A program made the position numbers and the translations under genes. Shown piece after piece: positions 1 to 8,776 of a stretch of 49,633 nucleotides of DNA (position 1 is the first letter of the stretch; each line of letters begins with the position of its first letter). The notes beneath the pieces are model-generated. The model was not told the origin of the DNA. It ran no database searches and saw nothing but the letters and a program-made list of their open reading frames with translations. The DNA is from Pseudolabrys sp. (lineage in GTDB: Bacteria; Pseudomonadota; Alphaproteobacteria; Rhizobiales; Xanthobacteraceae). Location: the NCBI GenBank assembly GCA_030684935.1, contig JAUXXH010000028.1:1-49633 (forward strand), read 5' to 3'.

Positions 1-743
<743 letters not shown>

Positions 744-750
744 ACACAGC

Positions 751-1959
751 CTAGCGCCGCACCAGCACCGCATAGGCGACCGCCGTCGACACCGCGGCGC
801 CGAGCATCATCCACGCCAGCGGCAGCGCGGTGGTCGAGCCCGCCAGCAGCATCGACACGATCTGCGCGGCGGCAGCACCCACCGCCATCTGCACAAATCC
901 GGCCAGCCCCGCGGCGGTGCCGGCGGCTTGCGGGCGAACGCTCACGGCGCCCGCCATGGCGTTCGGCAGCAGCAGGCCGCTGCCGTAGGAGATCACGAAT
1001 TGCGGCACGAACACGGTCGCCGGTCCGCCGTCCGGATACAGCGACACCAGCGTCAGCGTCACGCAGGTCCCGGCGAAATGGATCGCGATGCCGGTGAGGA
1101 TCACGGCATTGACGCCGTAGCGCTGCGCCAGCCGCGACACCGTGAAGTTGCCGGCCATGTAGCCGAGCGACATGATCGCAAACCACATGCCGTATTCGGC
1201 CGAGCTGCGGCCCATGATGGTGACGACGACATGCGGGCCGCCGCCGAGAAAGGTGAAGAACGAGGCTGAGCCGAGCGCGCCGCACAGCATGTAGCCATAA
1301 TATTCGCGGCTTTTCAGCAGGGCGCGCCATTCGTGCCACAGCTTGCCGGGCGAAGCGGCGATACTCTGCGGCCGCGTTTCCGGCAGCCGCAACGTGGTCC
1401 ACACCAGCAGCAGGGCGGCAAACAGCGCCGTGAACAGGAAGCTCGCTTCCCAGCCGAACATCGTGTCGAGCAGGCCGCCGATCAGCGGCGCCACCATTGG
1501 CGCGATCACCATGGCGGTGGTGACCAGCCCGAGCATGGCGGCGGCGCGGTCACGGTCGAACAGGTCGCGGATGATGGCGCGGCCGATCACCACGCCGGTG
1601 GCCGCACCGGCGGCCTGGATGATGCGGGCGACAATCAGCGCGCCGATCGAGGTGGCGGCCACGGCGGCCAGCGAGGCGATAACCGTCACCGCCAGCCCCC
1701 ACAGCATCACCGGCCGGCGACCGTAGCGGTCGGACAACGGCCCCAGCACCAATTGCGCGCCGGCCAGGCTCAGCAGAAACAGCGACAGCGTCAGTTGCAC
1801 CGTGGCGGTGTCGGTGCCGAGGCGCACCGCCATGTTCGGCAGCGCCGGCACCATGATGTTGAGCGTCAGCGGGCCGATGGCGGTCAGCGCCATCAGCAAA
1901 ATCAGCAAAGGCCAGGGCTTGTCCGCGGTCGCCGCGGTTTTGAGATAGGTGTCTTTCAC
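751..1959 (-). CDS. Bcr/CflA-type multidrug efflux MFS transporter
   Basis: A 402-residue polytopic membrane protein of the major facilitator superfamily, DHA1 drug:H+ antiporter type. MFS motif A is clear (GPLSDRYGRRP, residues 73-83), followed by ARIIQAAGAATG in TM4 and the motif-C-like APMVAPLIGG (153-162). Length agrees with the usual 390-410 residues. The start is GTG at 1959. By family it would expel drugs or small metabolites across the inner membrane using the proton gradient. It lies 45 bp downstream of the aminopeptidase P gene on the same strand and could share its transcript. The substrate cannot be read from the sequence. Confidence 0.9.
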   Translation of the reverse strand: MKDTYLKTAATADKPWPLLILLMALTAIGPLTLNIMVPALPNMAVRLGTDTATVQLTLSLFLLSLAGAQLVLGPLSDRYGRRPVMLWGLAVTVIASLAAVAATSIGALIVARIIQAAGAATGVVIGRAIIRDLFDRDRAAAMLGLVTTAMVIAPMVAPLIGGLLDTMFGWEASFLFTALFAALLLVWTTLRLPETRPQSIAASPGKLWHEWRALLKSREYYGYMLCGALGSASFFTFLGGGPHVVVTIMGRSSAEYGMWFAIMSLGYMAGNFTVSRLAQRYGVNAVILTGIAIHFAGTCVTLTLVSLYPDGGPATVFVPQFVISYGSGLLLPNAMAGAVSVRPQAAGTAAGLAGFVQMAVGAAAAQIVSMLLAGSTTALPLAWMMLGAAVSTAVAYAVLVRR

Positions 1960-2004
1960 GAACAGTTCCCGGCAAATGGTCGGCGGCGATAATCGCCGGT
2001 TAGG

Positions 2005-3825
2005 TCAGAGCGGCCTGGTGGCGGCGTCGAGCCAGCGCTGCGCCGGCGCATCGACCAGCGGACCGAGTGCGTCACGCACGCGCCGGTGATAGGCGTCGGT
2101 CCAGACGCGTTCCTTGGCAGTGAGCAGGCGGGTGTCGATCAGCCGGCGGTCGATCGGCGCCAGCGTCAGGGTCTCGAATTCGAGCAGCGGCTTCTCGGCG
2201 CCGTCCGGCGCCGGCGCCGACGTGACCAGCACCAGATTCTCGATACGGATGCCATAGGCCGCGGTCTTGTAGTAGCCGGGCTCGTTGGACAGGATCATGC
2301 CGCGCAACAGCGGCACGGTGCCGAGCTTCGAGATGCGCGCCGGTCCCTCGTGCACCGACAGATAGCTGCCGACGCCATGCCCGGTGCCGTGGTCGAAGTC
2401 GAGCCCGGCCTGCCACAGCGCCGTGCGCGCCAGGGAATCGAGCTGGGCGCCGCTTGTGCCCTCCGGGAACACCGCGCAGGCGATGGCGATATGGCCTTTC
2501 AACACGCGGGTGAAGCGGTCGCGCATCTCGCCGGTCGGCGTGCCGATAGCGACGGTGCGGGTGATGTCGGTGGTGCCGTCTTCGTACTGCGCGCCGGAGT
2601 CGATCAGGAACAGTTCGTTCAGGCCGAGCTTGCGGTCGGTGGCGCGGGTGACGCGGTAATGCACGATGGCGCCGTTCGGGCCCGAGCCGGAAATGGTCGG
2701 GAACGAGATGTCCTTGAGCAGGCCGCTGTCGCGGCGGAAGCTTTCCAGCGCCTCGACCGCGCCGATCTCGGTCACCGCGCCGGACAACGCCTCGGCATCG
2801 AGCCAGGCGAGAAACCGCACCATCGCCACGCCGTCGCGCAGATGGGCGGCGCGGGCGCCGGCGATCTCGGCGGGGTTCTTGGCCGCCTTCATCAGCGTGA
2901 TCGGATCGGCGCCACGCACCGGCTTGCCGCCGGCGCCGGTGACCAGGCGGGTGAGGGCGTCGGCGGCGCTGGCGGAGTCGAGCCGGACGGTCTTGTCCTT
3001 CATCGCGGCGAGGTCGCGCGTCAGGTCGTCGGGCGCTCGGACATCGGTGACTTCCTCCAGCGCGTGCCGGACGGCGTTGTCGAGCTTGGCGGCGTCGACA
3101 TAGAGCGCCGGGCGGCCCTCCCGCGGAATGGTGGCAAAGGCGAGCGGTAGTGGCGTATGCGCCACGTCGGCGCCGCGAATATTGAACGCCCAGGCGACGT
3201 TTTGCGGATCGGACACCACGGCGATGTCGGCGCGCAGTTTGGCGAGTTCTGTGCGAATGCGCTTGATCTTGTCGGCCGCGCTCTCGCCGGCCAGCTTGAT
3301 GTCGTGCACCACCACCGCGCCGCGCGGCGGGGCCGGGCGGTCGCTCCACAGCGCGTCGATCGGATTGCTGTCGACCGCGACCAATGTGGCGCTGGCTTCC
3401 GCGCAGGTCTTTTTCAGCTTGTCGGCGTTTTCCGAGGTGTGCAGCCACGGATCGAAGCCCAGCTTCATGCCGCTCTTGAGGTTCTTGTCCAGCCAGCGGT
3501 CCGGCGGGCTGTCAACGAGGTGCTCGATGGCGAAGGTTTGGGCGTCGACCTGCATCGCCGCCTGCACGGTGTAGCGGCCGTCGGCGAACAGCGCCGCGCA
3601 ATCGTCAAGCACGATCGCCAGCCCGGCCGAGCCGGTGAACCCGGTGAGCCAGGCGAGGCGCTCCTCGCTCGCCGGCAAATATTCGTTCTGCTGGCGGTCG
3701 GCGCGCGGGACCACGAAGCCATCAAGCCCGCGCTGCTTCAGCCCGGCACGCAAGGCCGCGATTCGGGCCGCGCTGTGCGCGCCGTCGCTGGACTCATCGA
3801 AGGTCTGAAACCGGGCTTCGAACAT
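2005..3825 (-). CDS. pepP: Aminopeptidase P family protein (Xaa-Pro aminopeptidase, M24B)
   Basis: A 606-residue cytosolic metallopeptidase of the three-domain aminopeptidase P type: two creatinase-like N-terminal domains followed by the pita-bread catalytic domain. All five dimetal ligands are present: D409 (FLIDSGAQYEDG), D420 (TTDITRT), H483 (GTGHGVGSYLSVHEGP), E515 (LSNEPGYY) and E529 (RIENL). It removes an N-terminal residue preceding proline. I chose ATG at 3825 (MFEARFQTFDE) because family members begin this way; an in-frame ATG at 3882 would add 19 poorly conserved residues. The long form matches eukaryotic and alphaproteobacterial enzymes rather than the 440-residue E. coli PepP. Confidence 0.92.
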   Translation of the reverse strand: MFEARFQTFDESSDGAHSAARIAALRAGLKQRGLDGFVVPRADRQQNEYLPASEERLAWLTGFTGSAGLAIVLDDCAALFADGRYTVQAAMQVDAQTFAIEHLVDSPPDRWLDKNLKSGMKLGFDPWLHTSENADKLKKTCAEASATLVAVDSNPIDALWSDRPAPPRGAVVVHDIKLAGESAADKIKRIRTELAKLRADIAVVSDPQNVAWAFNIRGADVAHTPLPLAFATIPREGRPALYVDAAKLDNAVRHALEEVTDVRAPDDLTRDLAAMKDKTVRLDSASAADALTRLVTGAGGKPVRGADPITLMKAAKNPAEIAGARAAHLRDGVAMVRFLAWLDAEALSGAVTEIGAVEALESFRRDSGLLKDISFPTISGSGPNGAIVHYRVTRATDRKLGLNELFLIDSGAQYEDGTTDITRTVAIGTPTGEMRDRFTRVLKGHIAIACAVFPEGTSGAQLDSLARTALWQAGLDFDHGTGHGVGSYLSVHEGPARISKLGTVPLLRGMILSNEPGYYKTAAYGIRIENLVLVTSAPAPDGAEKPLLEFETLTLAPIDRRLIDTRLLTAKERVWTDAYHRRVRDALGPLVDAPAQRWLDAATRPL

Positions 3826-4171
3826 GGGCGGCACTCTAGCGTCCAAATCGAAGCGGGCAATGCAGCCATGCGCGTGACGCACAGCGAGCCATGCGTGTCG
3901 CGCCGATAGGCACGGTCTGCCCGAATAAGTGTGCTGCGGTCGTTTGCCGGAGCAAAACTAACGTTTCGCTGACTCGGTTTTGTGCAGTGCAAATTTTCGA
4001 ATCACAAAGAAGCCATAGATGTCACTGGCAATTAACCGTTCATGCCGGGATTACAGGGCTTCCATGCGTTGTCACGCATAGTTCGCAACTGCGAGATAGC
4101 CTATGTTGCATTGCAATAGTCAGGGACGGCACCAAGGAATTTGTTGTCACACCGCTGCAGGAGAACTTCAC
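3826..4171. other. Intergenic region, no gene seen
   Basis: This is the divergent gap between aminopeptidase P (minus) and the small protein at 4172 (plus). It is visibly AT-richer than the flanking genes and should hold both promoters, but I cannot assign -35/-10 boxes with confidence. A small hairpin, ATGCGT/ACGCAT, sits at 4064-4079. Short ORFs here have no ribosome binding site or recognisable product. Confidence 0.5.
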
Positions 4172-4420
4172 ATGGTAGCTGTCACTTATGGCGTCGCCGG
4201 CGTTGGCGACGTCGCTTCAACGAAGGCCGCGCGGCCTGCCGATGCCGCGCCGCGCAAGAGCTGGTTCACGCGTTTCTTCGAGGCCCTGGTCGAGTCGCGC
4301 ATGGAGCAGGCCCGGCGCGAGATCCGGCTGCACACCCGGCTGCTGCCTTACACGGTCGATGCCGACGGCAACGTGCGCATCAAGACCGCGTCCGGCGATA
4401 TGCCGGTCGGCGGCTGGTAG
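4172..4420 (+). CDS. Small conserved protein of unknown function
   Basis: An 82-residue soluble protein. The ATG at 4172 has a good ribosome binding site (AGGAG about 9 bases upstream), so I prefer it to a longer frame starting at 4103. The N-terminal half is Ala/Pro-rich and the C-terminal half has an amphipathic, Arg-rich stretch (WFTRFFEALVESRMEQARRE) ending in MPVGGW. It resembles small conserved proteins of rhizobia that have no assigned role; I do not recognise a domain. A rho-independent terminator follows at 4442-4476, so it is probably transcribed alone. Confidence 0.75.
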   Translation: MVAVTYGVAGVGDVASTKAARPADAAPRKSWFTRFFEALVESRMEQARREIRLHTRLLPYTVDADGNVRIKTASGDMPVGGW

Positions 4421-4432
4421 TCCGCCGTATCG

Positions 4433-5359
4433 TTACCTTCGAAACTGCCCCGGCCGTCCGCGTCCGGGGCAGTTTTGTGTGGCGCCCCGCCTGAGCACGA
4501 GCGTCATCCAGCCATCGCGCGGGATGCGCCGTTCCAATGCAAAGCCTTGCGCGCGATACACGGCCAGCGCCGCATTGGCATGTGATGGCAGCAGGCCGGA
4601 CAGCACGACGCGGCCGTTCGGGCCGGTCAGGCGGCGGATCGCCACCGCCAGGCGCATCAGCGGCCCGAGCAGGATATTGGCGAAGATCAGATCGTAGGGC
4701 GCATGCGCTGAAATCGTCTGCGATCGCGTACCGGTGGCGTGCACGAAGGTGATCAAGGGCGCGGTGCGGTTGTTGCGGGCATTGATCCGCGCCGAGGTGA
4801 CGGCGACGGGGTCGATGTCGCTGGCGATCACGGACCGGCGCAGTGCCTTCGCTGCCGCCATCGCCAGCACGCCGGACCCGGTGCCGATATCGAGCACGCG
4901 GCGCGGCCGCCGCCGCTTGGCCAGGCCGGCCAGCGCCAGCAGGCAGCCATGCGTGGTGCCGTGATGGCCGGTGCCGAACGCCAGCGCCGCCTCGATCTCG
5001 ATGCCGATGTCATTGGTCTTGACGCGGGCCCGGTCATGGGCGCCGTGCACCAGAAAGCGTCCGGCCCGCACCGGCTTGAGACCGGCGAGGCTTTGCGCCA
5101 CCCAGTCGGCGGCGGCCACTTTTTCCAGCGTCAGCGCGACGGCGGCGGCATCGCCGGCGGCGACGGCAACGTGCGACCGCAGCACCGCTTCGTCGGGCGG
5201 CTCGCGGAAATGGATGGCCACCTGCCATTGCTCGTTTTCGCCCTCGAAGGCGTCGCAGGCAACATCATCGTCGCCGAAGATCTCGCCCAGATAGGACGAG
5301 ATCCGCCGGGCGGTTTGCTGGTCGCAGGCAAGGCGGGCGACCGTGGTAGGGGCATCCAT
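4433..5359 (-). CDS. prmA: Ribosomal protein L11 methyltransferase
   Basis: A 308-residue SAM-dependent methyltransferase that by family trimethylates ribosomal protein L11. Residues 1-100 are the substrate-recognition domain; the catalytic domain shows FGTGHHGTT (128-136), the SAM loop DIGTGSG (157-163), acidic ASDID (179-183) and FANIL (226-230) in place of the usual (V)ANIL motif. The start is ATG at 5359. The final dozen residues (PGRGRPG region) are encoded by the terminator hairpin of the convergent small gene and are unlikely to matter for function. Confidence 0.94.
   Translation of the reverse strand: MDAPTTVARLACDQQTARRISSYLGEIFGDDDVACDAFEGENEQWQVAIHFREPPDEAVLRSHVAVAAGDAAAVALTLEKVAAADWVAQSLAGLKPVRAGRFLVHGAHDRARVKTNDIGIEIEAALAFGTGHHGTTHGCLLALAGLAKRRRPRRVLDIGTGSGVLAMAAAKALRRSVIASDIDPVAVTSARINARNNRTAPLITFVHATGTRSQTISAHAPYDLIFANILLGPLMRLAVAIRRLTGPNGRVVLSGLLPSHANAALAVYRAQGFALERRIPRDGWMTLVLRRGATQNCPGRGRPGQFRR
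4442..4476 (+). terminator. Rho-independent terminator after the 82-residue gene
   Basis: An inverted repeat, AACTGCCCCGG / CCGGGGCAGTT, with a short loop is followed by TTTTGTGT on the plus strand. It starts about 20 bases after the stop at 4420 and lies inside the last codons of prmA, which runs the other way. Confidence 0.8.
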
Positions 5360-5448
5360 GGCGGGCGTCTCAGGCCGGGCGTCCGGCGCGCCGACATAGT
5401 CCGTCCCGGGACCGCCCGGTCAACCGCGATTTTACGTCTCAAACGGCG

Positions 5449-5484
5449 AAAACCACCCCGCCGGTTCCCCGGCGGAGTGGTTTC
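5449..5484 (-). terminator. Rho-independent terminator after the secreted basic protein
   Basis: On the minus strand an ACCACTCCGCCGG / CCGGCGGGGTGGT hairpin is followed by TTTT. It lies 24 bases after the stop of the gene ending at 5508 and upstream of prmA, so it separates the two transcripts. Confidence 0.8.
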
Positions 5485-5507
5485 GGTGTAACGAGGCCGT
5501 CCTGCGT

Positions 5508-6020
5508 TTAGTTGCGGTAGGAGACGACGTCGCCGCGATACTGGCGGGCGCTACGGCGATACTGGCCATCGTCCGGGCAGTTACAGTCGACGCCGCGGAC
5601 GTTGCGGACTTCGTTGACGTGCCGGACGCTGCCCGCCACATAACGGTTCACAACCTCGTTGCGGTGTTCAACCCGCACGCGGTTGGTGGTGTTCACCTTG
5701 CGCAGGGTGATGTTGCGCACCACCGTGTTCTGGCGGTGCACGACGATTTCGCGGTTGACCACCGGCTTGACGTGAACGACCAGGCGGTTTTCCTGGACCA
5801 GTTTGGTGCGCTTCACCACTTTGGTGTGGTCCTTGTAGCGGACGCGCGTGTTGACCTGAGCCGGTCCGCGAACCACCTTCCTGGTGTTGAATTGGTGGTC
5901 CGGCTTGCGGCAGTTACAGACCGGATCATAATAGGTGCCGGCCGCGGCCGGTGTCGGAGTGCCGGCATAGACCCCCAGCATGAGGACCGCCGCGCCGATC
6001 GCCTTAGCAAGATGTTTCAT
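5508..6020 (-). CDS. Secreted basic protein with Val/Arg-rich repeats, function unknown
   Basis: A 170-residue protein with a clear signal peptide (residues 1-27, ending PTPAAA) and no further membrane segment. The mature part has a short Cys-containing N-terminus (DPVCNCRKPDHQF), then a long stretch alternating Val/Asn with Arg/Lys/His (for example VVHRQNTVVRNITLRKVNTT), then another Cys pair (DCNCPDD). I chose ATG at 6020, preceded by GGGGCG; an in-frame ATG at 6041 would spoil the signal peptide. The pattern suggests beta-strand repeats and an envelope location, but I do not recognise the family. It has its own terminator at 5449-5484. Confidence 0.75.
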   Translation of the reverse strand: MKHLAKAIGAAVLMLGVYAGTPTPAAAGTYYDPVCNCRKPDHQFNTRKVVRGPAQVNTRVRYKDHTKVVKRTKLVQENRLVVHVKPVVNREIVVHRQNTVVRNITLRKVNTTNRVRVEHRNEVVNRYVAGSVRHVNEVRNVRGVDCNCPDDGQYRRSARQYRGDVVSYRN

Positions 6021-6326
6021 GTTCAACGCCCCGTTAACCATTTAAGTTATTTACCAAGCTCCATTTTTCAGCCTTTCGTGAGCCATGTAAAGAACAAAAT
6101 TAACCATATTTCGCGAACCCCCATACACAGGGTTCGGTTGGAACTTTGGCCCCTACATGTTGTAGTTTCCCGTTTGGCGTCGGACCGGTTGCATCCGGTC
6201 CGGCGCGTCCCCTCAGGTCCGGCTTCCGCTTTTTGACGCCGCCGGACAGCGCTGTAGGGTTCTGGCAGGGACCAAAAGTGTCGGGCCGGGCGGTCAATGA
6301 GCCGGTATCGTTCAAAGGAAACGCCA
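6021..6326. other. Divergent intergenic region with two hairpins
   Basis: The gap between the secreted basic protein and the class II aldolase. It contains a hairpin CGAACCC/GGGTTCG at 6114-6136 and a perfect one, CGGACCGG/CCGGTCCG with loop TTGCAT, at 6181-6202. Neither is followed by a T-run, so they are not typical terminators. Promoters for both flanking genes must lie here but are not assigned. Confidence 0.5.
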
Positions 6327-7148
6327 GTGGCCAAAACCCTCCTCGAAGCCCGCCGCGAGCTTGCACTCGCCAACCGGATTGTCGCCAGCGAAGGCGTCAT
6401 CGATGCCTTCGGCCATGTCAGCATGCGCCATCCCAACGATCCGGGCCGCTATCTGCTGTCGCGCTCGCGGGCCCCGGAACTGGTCACGCCGGAGGACTTC
6501 ATTGAATACGACCTCGACTCCCGGCCGGCGCGCGATCCGGGTGTCGGGCAGTATTCCGAGCGGGTGATCCACGGCGAGATCTACAAGGCGCGGCCGGACG
6601 TGATGGCGGTGTGCCATCACCATGCGCCGGCCTTCATGCCGCTGCTCGCCACCCGCTCCGACTATGTTCCTGTGTTCCACCTCGGCGCGGTCGGCGGCAT
6701 CAAGCCGCCTTACTGGGACCAGCAGGACGAGTTCGGCGACACCAACATGCTGGTGGTGAAGCCGGAGGAGGGCGCGTCGCTGGCGCGCGCGCTCGGTGAG
6801 GGCTGGATGGTGCTGATGAACCGGCACGGCGTCACCGTTGCCGGCACCAGCGTCAAAGACTGCATATTCCGCTGCGTCTTTTCCGCGATGAACGCCGAAT
6901 ATCAGGTGCGGGCCCTGTGCATCGGCCACAGCGTCGCGTCGCTGACGCCGGGCGAAGCGCAACTGGCCGGGCAGATCAGCACCCAAACCACGGGACTGGC
7001 GCGCGCCTGGGAGTACTGGTCGATGCGGGTGGCCAACAAGGCGGGCGGCCTGAAAGCTGAGGGCGGCAAAACCGCGCGCACGGCATCGAAATTAACGCCC
7101 GCTGTGAAACGCAAGGCGGCCAAGGCCGGCACACCGCGCCGGCGCTGA
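6327..7148 (+). CDS. Class II aldolase/adducin family protein
   Basis: A 273-residue cytosolic metalloenzyme of the class II aldolase/adducin fold, which includes L-fuculose-phosphate aldolase and aromatic decarboxylases such as 3,4-dihydroxyphthalate decarboxylase. Zinc-binding His residues are visible in the HHHAP cluster (97-99) and H167 (NRHGVTV), with E84 in HGEI as the likely acid-base. I chose GTG at 6327, with AAAGGA upstream; ATG at 6297 would add 10 residues and has no ribosome binding site. The C-terminal 35 residues are Lys/Arg/Ala-rich and probably disordered. With the solute-binding protein downstream and catabolic genes beyond, an aromatic or sugar-acid substrate is plausible; the exact one is unknown. 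Confidence 0.85.
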   Translation: MAKTLLEARRELALANRIVASEGVIDAFGHVSMRHPNDPGRYLLSRSRAPELVTPEDFIEYDLDSRPARDPGVGQYSERVIHGEIYKARPDVMAVCHHHAPAFMPLLATRSDYVPVFHLGAVGGIKPPYWDQQDEFGDTNMLVVKPEEGASLARALGEGWMVLMNRHGVTVAGTSVKDCIFRCVFSAMNAEYQVRALCIGHSVASLTPGEAQLAGQISTQTTGLARAWEYWSMRVANKAGGLKAEGGKTARTASKLTPAVKRKAAKAGTPRRR

Positions 7149-7256
7149 CAGTTTCCGCTTCCTCGTCAGGCTGCGCCGGTGTTGAATGTCGCCCAATCGT
7201 GGGGGCCCCAATCATGCGGCTCATGCGAAAAACAGAAACAACAAGGGAGGATCGCA

Positions 7257-8228
7257 ATGAAGGTTCACAAAAAAATTGCCGTGGCACTGGGGCTCATGGT
7301 TCCGCTGGCGCTGGCGGCCGCGCCGGCGATGGCGCAGGACACGCTCAAGGTCGTCATCGGGCAGATCAATAACTGGGAGAATCAGGCGCCGACGCTCGGT
7401 CAGGAAGCCGGCATCTTCAAGAAGCATGGCCTGGTGCTGGACAATACCGGCACGCAGGGCGCCGGCGAAACCATTCAGGCGGTGATCTCCGGCAGTGCCG
7501 ATATTGGAGCCGGCGTCGGCGCCGCCGGCGTCATGCGGGCATTCGCGAAAGGTGCGCCGGTGCGCATTCTGGCGCCGGCCTTTACCGGCACCGGCGATCT
7601 ATACTGGTACGTGAAAGCCGACTCCAAGCTCCAGAGCCTGAAGGACGCGACCGCCGACAACACCATTGCCTATTCCACCAACGGCTCGAGCACCCACAAC
7701 CTTGTCACGGCCTTTATCCAGGAACTGGGCGCCAAGGCCAAGCCAACCGCGACCGGCGGGCCTCCGGGCACGCTGACCGCGGTGATGTCAGGTCAAATCG
7801 ATATCGGCTGGGCGGCGCCGCCGTTCGGCTTGCAGGAAATTCAGGACGGCAAGATCCGCATTCTGGCGCGCGGCAGCGATGTGCCGTCGTTGCGCGGGCA
7901 GACCGTGCGGACGCTGATCGTCAATGCCGACTCGCTGAAGAACAAGCGCGAAGCGATCATGCGCTTCATGGAGGCCTATCGCGAGGCGGTCGACTGGATG
8001 TATTCCGACCCCAAGGCGATCGAGATGTACTCGGTCAAGATCAAGCGGCCGGTCCCGCTGCTCAAGGAATCGATGGACAAGTTCCAGCCGAAAGAGACGA
8101 TGCAGACTGACACGTTTGCCGATCTCGAAGGTGCGATTGCCGATGCAGTCAAGCTTAAGTTCCTGGAAAAGCCGTTGACCAAGGAACAGATCGCCGAACT
8201 GATCCAGATTCCGCCGCGCAAGAAATAG
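7257..8228 (+). CDS. ABC transporter solute-binding protein, NMT1/SsuA-like
   Basis: A 323-residue periplasmic binding protein. It has a signal peptide (residues 1-24, ending APAMA before QDTLKV) and the type-2 periplasmic fold of the NMT1/THI5/SsuA group, with the familiar run of G-rich switch segments (GETIQAVISGSADIG; TAVMSGQIDIGWA). The ATG at 7257 has a strong GGGAGG site 6-7 bases upstream. Family members bind sulfonates, nitrate, pyrimidines or aromatic acids for an ABC importer. No permease or ATPase gene is adjacent, so it is an orphan here. A strong terminator follows directly. Confidence 0.85.
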   Translation: MKVHKKIAVALGLMVPLALAAAPAMAQDTLKVVIGQINNWENQAPTLGQEAGIFKKHGLVLDNTGTQGAGETIQAVISGSADIGAGVGAAGVMRAFAKGAPVRILAPAFTGTGDLYWYVKADSKLQSLKDATADNTIAYSTNGSSTHNLVTAFIQELGAKAKPTATGGPPGTLTAVMSGQIDIGWAAPPFGLQEIQDGKIRILARGSDVPSLRGQTVRTLIVNADSLKNKREAIMRFMEAYREAVDWMYSDPKAIEMYSVKIKRPVPLLKESMDKFQPKETMQTDTFADLEGAIADAVKLKFLEKPLTKEQIAELIQIPPRKK

Positions 8229-8253
8229 CCGGCGTAGCGATATTAAATGCGTA

Positions 8254-8281
8254 GGGCCGCCCGATCGGGCGGCCCTTTTGT
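8254..8281 (+). terminator. Rho-independent terminator after the solute-binding protein gene
   Basis: A perfect inverted repeat, GGGCCGCCCGA/TCGGGCGGCCC, is followed by TTTTGT. It begins 26 bases after the stop at 8228. Confidence 0.88.
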
Positions 8282-8313
8282 ATTTGCCGGCAGGGAAAGA
8301 AACGCTCCGCCTG

Positions 8314-8640
8314 TTACTTCTTGGCCGGCTTCTTCGAGGACTTCTTGGCCACCTTCTTCTTGCCCTTTTTCGCCTTCGCAGCCTTCGGGGCCGGGCACGC
8401 CTTGTCCGACGTCACCTTGGCGCCGTCCTTGGTCGCGAAACAGGCGTTGGCATAGGTGAACTTCATGTTGCCGCGCGTGGCGCAGACCGGTGCGCGTCCG
8501 AGGCAGAAGATTGCCGGTGGCGCCGCTTTGGCAGCTGGCTTCTTCTTGCCTTTGGCTTCGCTTGAGCCCGCTGCACCGAGCACCAAGCCGATTGCCGCGA
8601 CCGCGACCGCAGCCATATATCCAAGGTTCTTCAAGATCAT
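8314..8640 (-). CDS. Small secreted Kazal-like, Lys-rich protein
   Basis: A 108-residue protein with signal peptide (1-29, ending SSEA). The middle part has four Cys (46, 53, 67, 82) in a Kazal-like arrangement: APVCATRGNMKFTYANACFA, then KVTSDKACP, which resembles the PVC...G..TY.N.C...G..C pattern of Kazal-type inhibitor modules. The last 25 residues are almost all Lys, Ala, Ser and Pro. ATG at 8640 is preceded by GGGAGG, which decides the start over a longer frame to 8859. Inference: an exported protein that could bind anionic surfaces through the tail; protease inhibition is untested. Confidence 0.7.
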   Translation of the reverse strand: MILKNLGYMAAVAVAAIGLVLGAAGSSEAKGKKKPAAKAAPPAIFCLGRAPVCATRGNMKFTYANACFATKDGAKVTSDKACPAPKAAKAKKGKKKVAKKSSKKPAKK

Positions 8641-8776
8641 CTTTGCCTCCCAGCATTGTTTGAATGCCGGCAATGTAGGCGAGCGACGGAGAATCGCGTC
8701 ACGTAAACACCGCGCGTGCCGCGTGTCATTGAGCCGCGGCGTTCTGACGCCGCCGTTCATGCCGCATTCATGAAAT

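Noticed and set aside
6181..6202. Perfect 8-bp hairpin considered as a terminator
   Set aside because: No T-run follows on either strand and it is in a divergent promoter region, so termination is unlikely.
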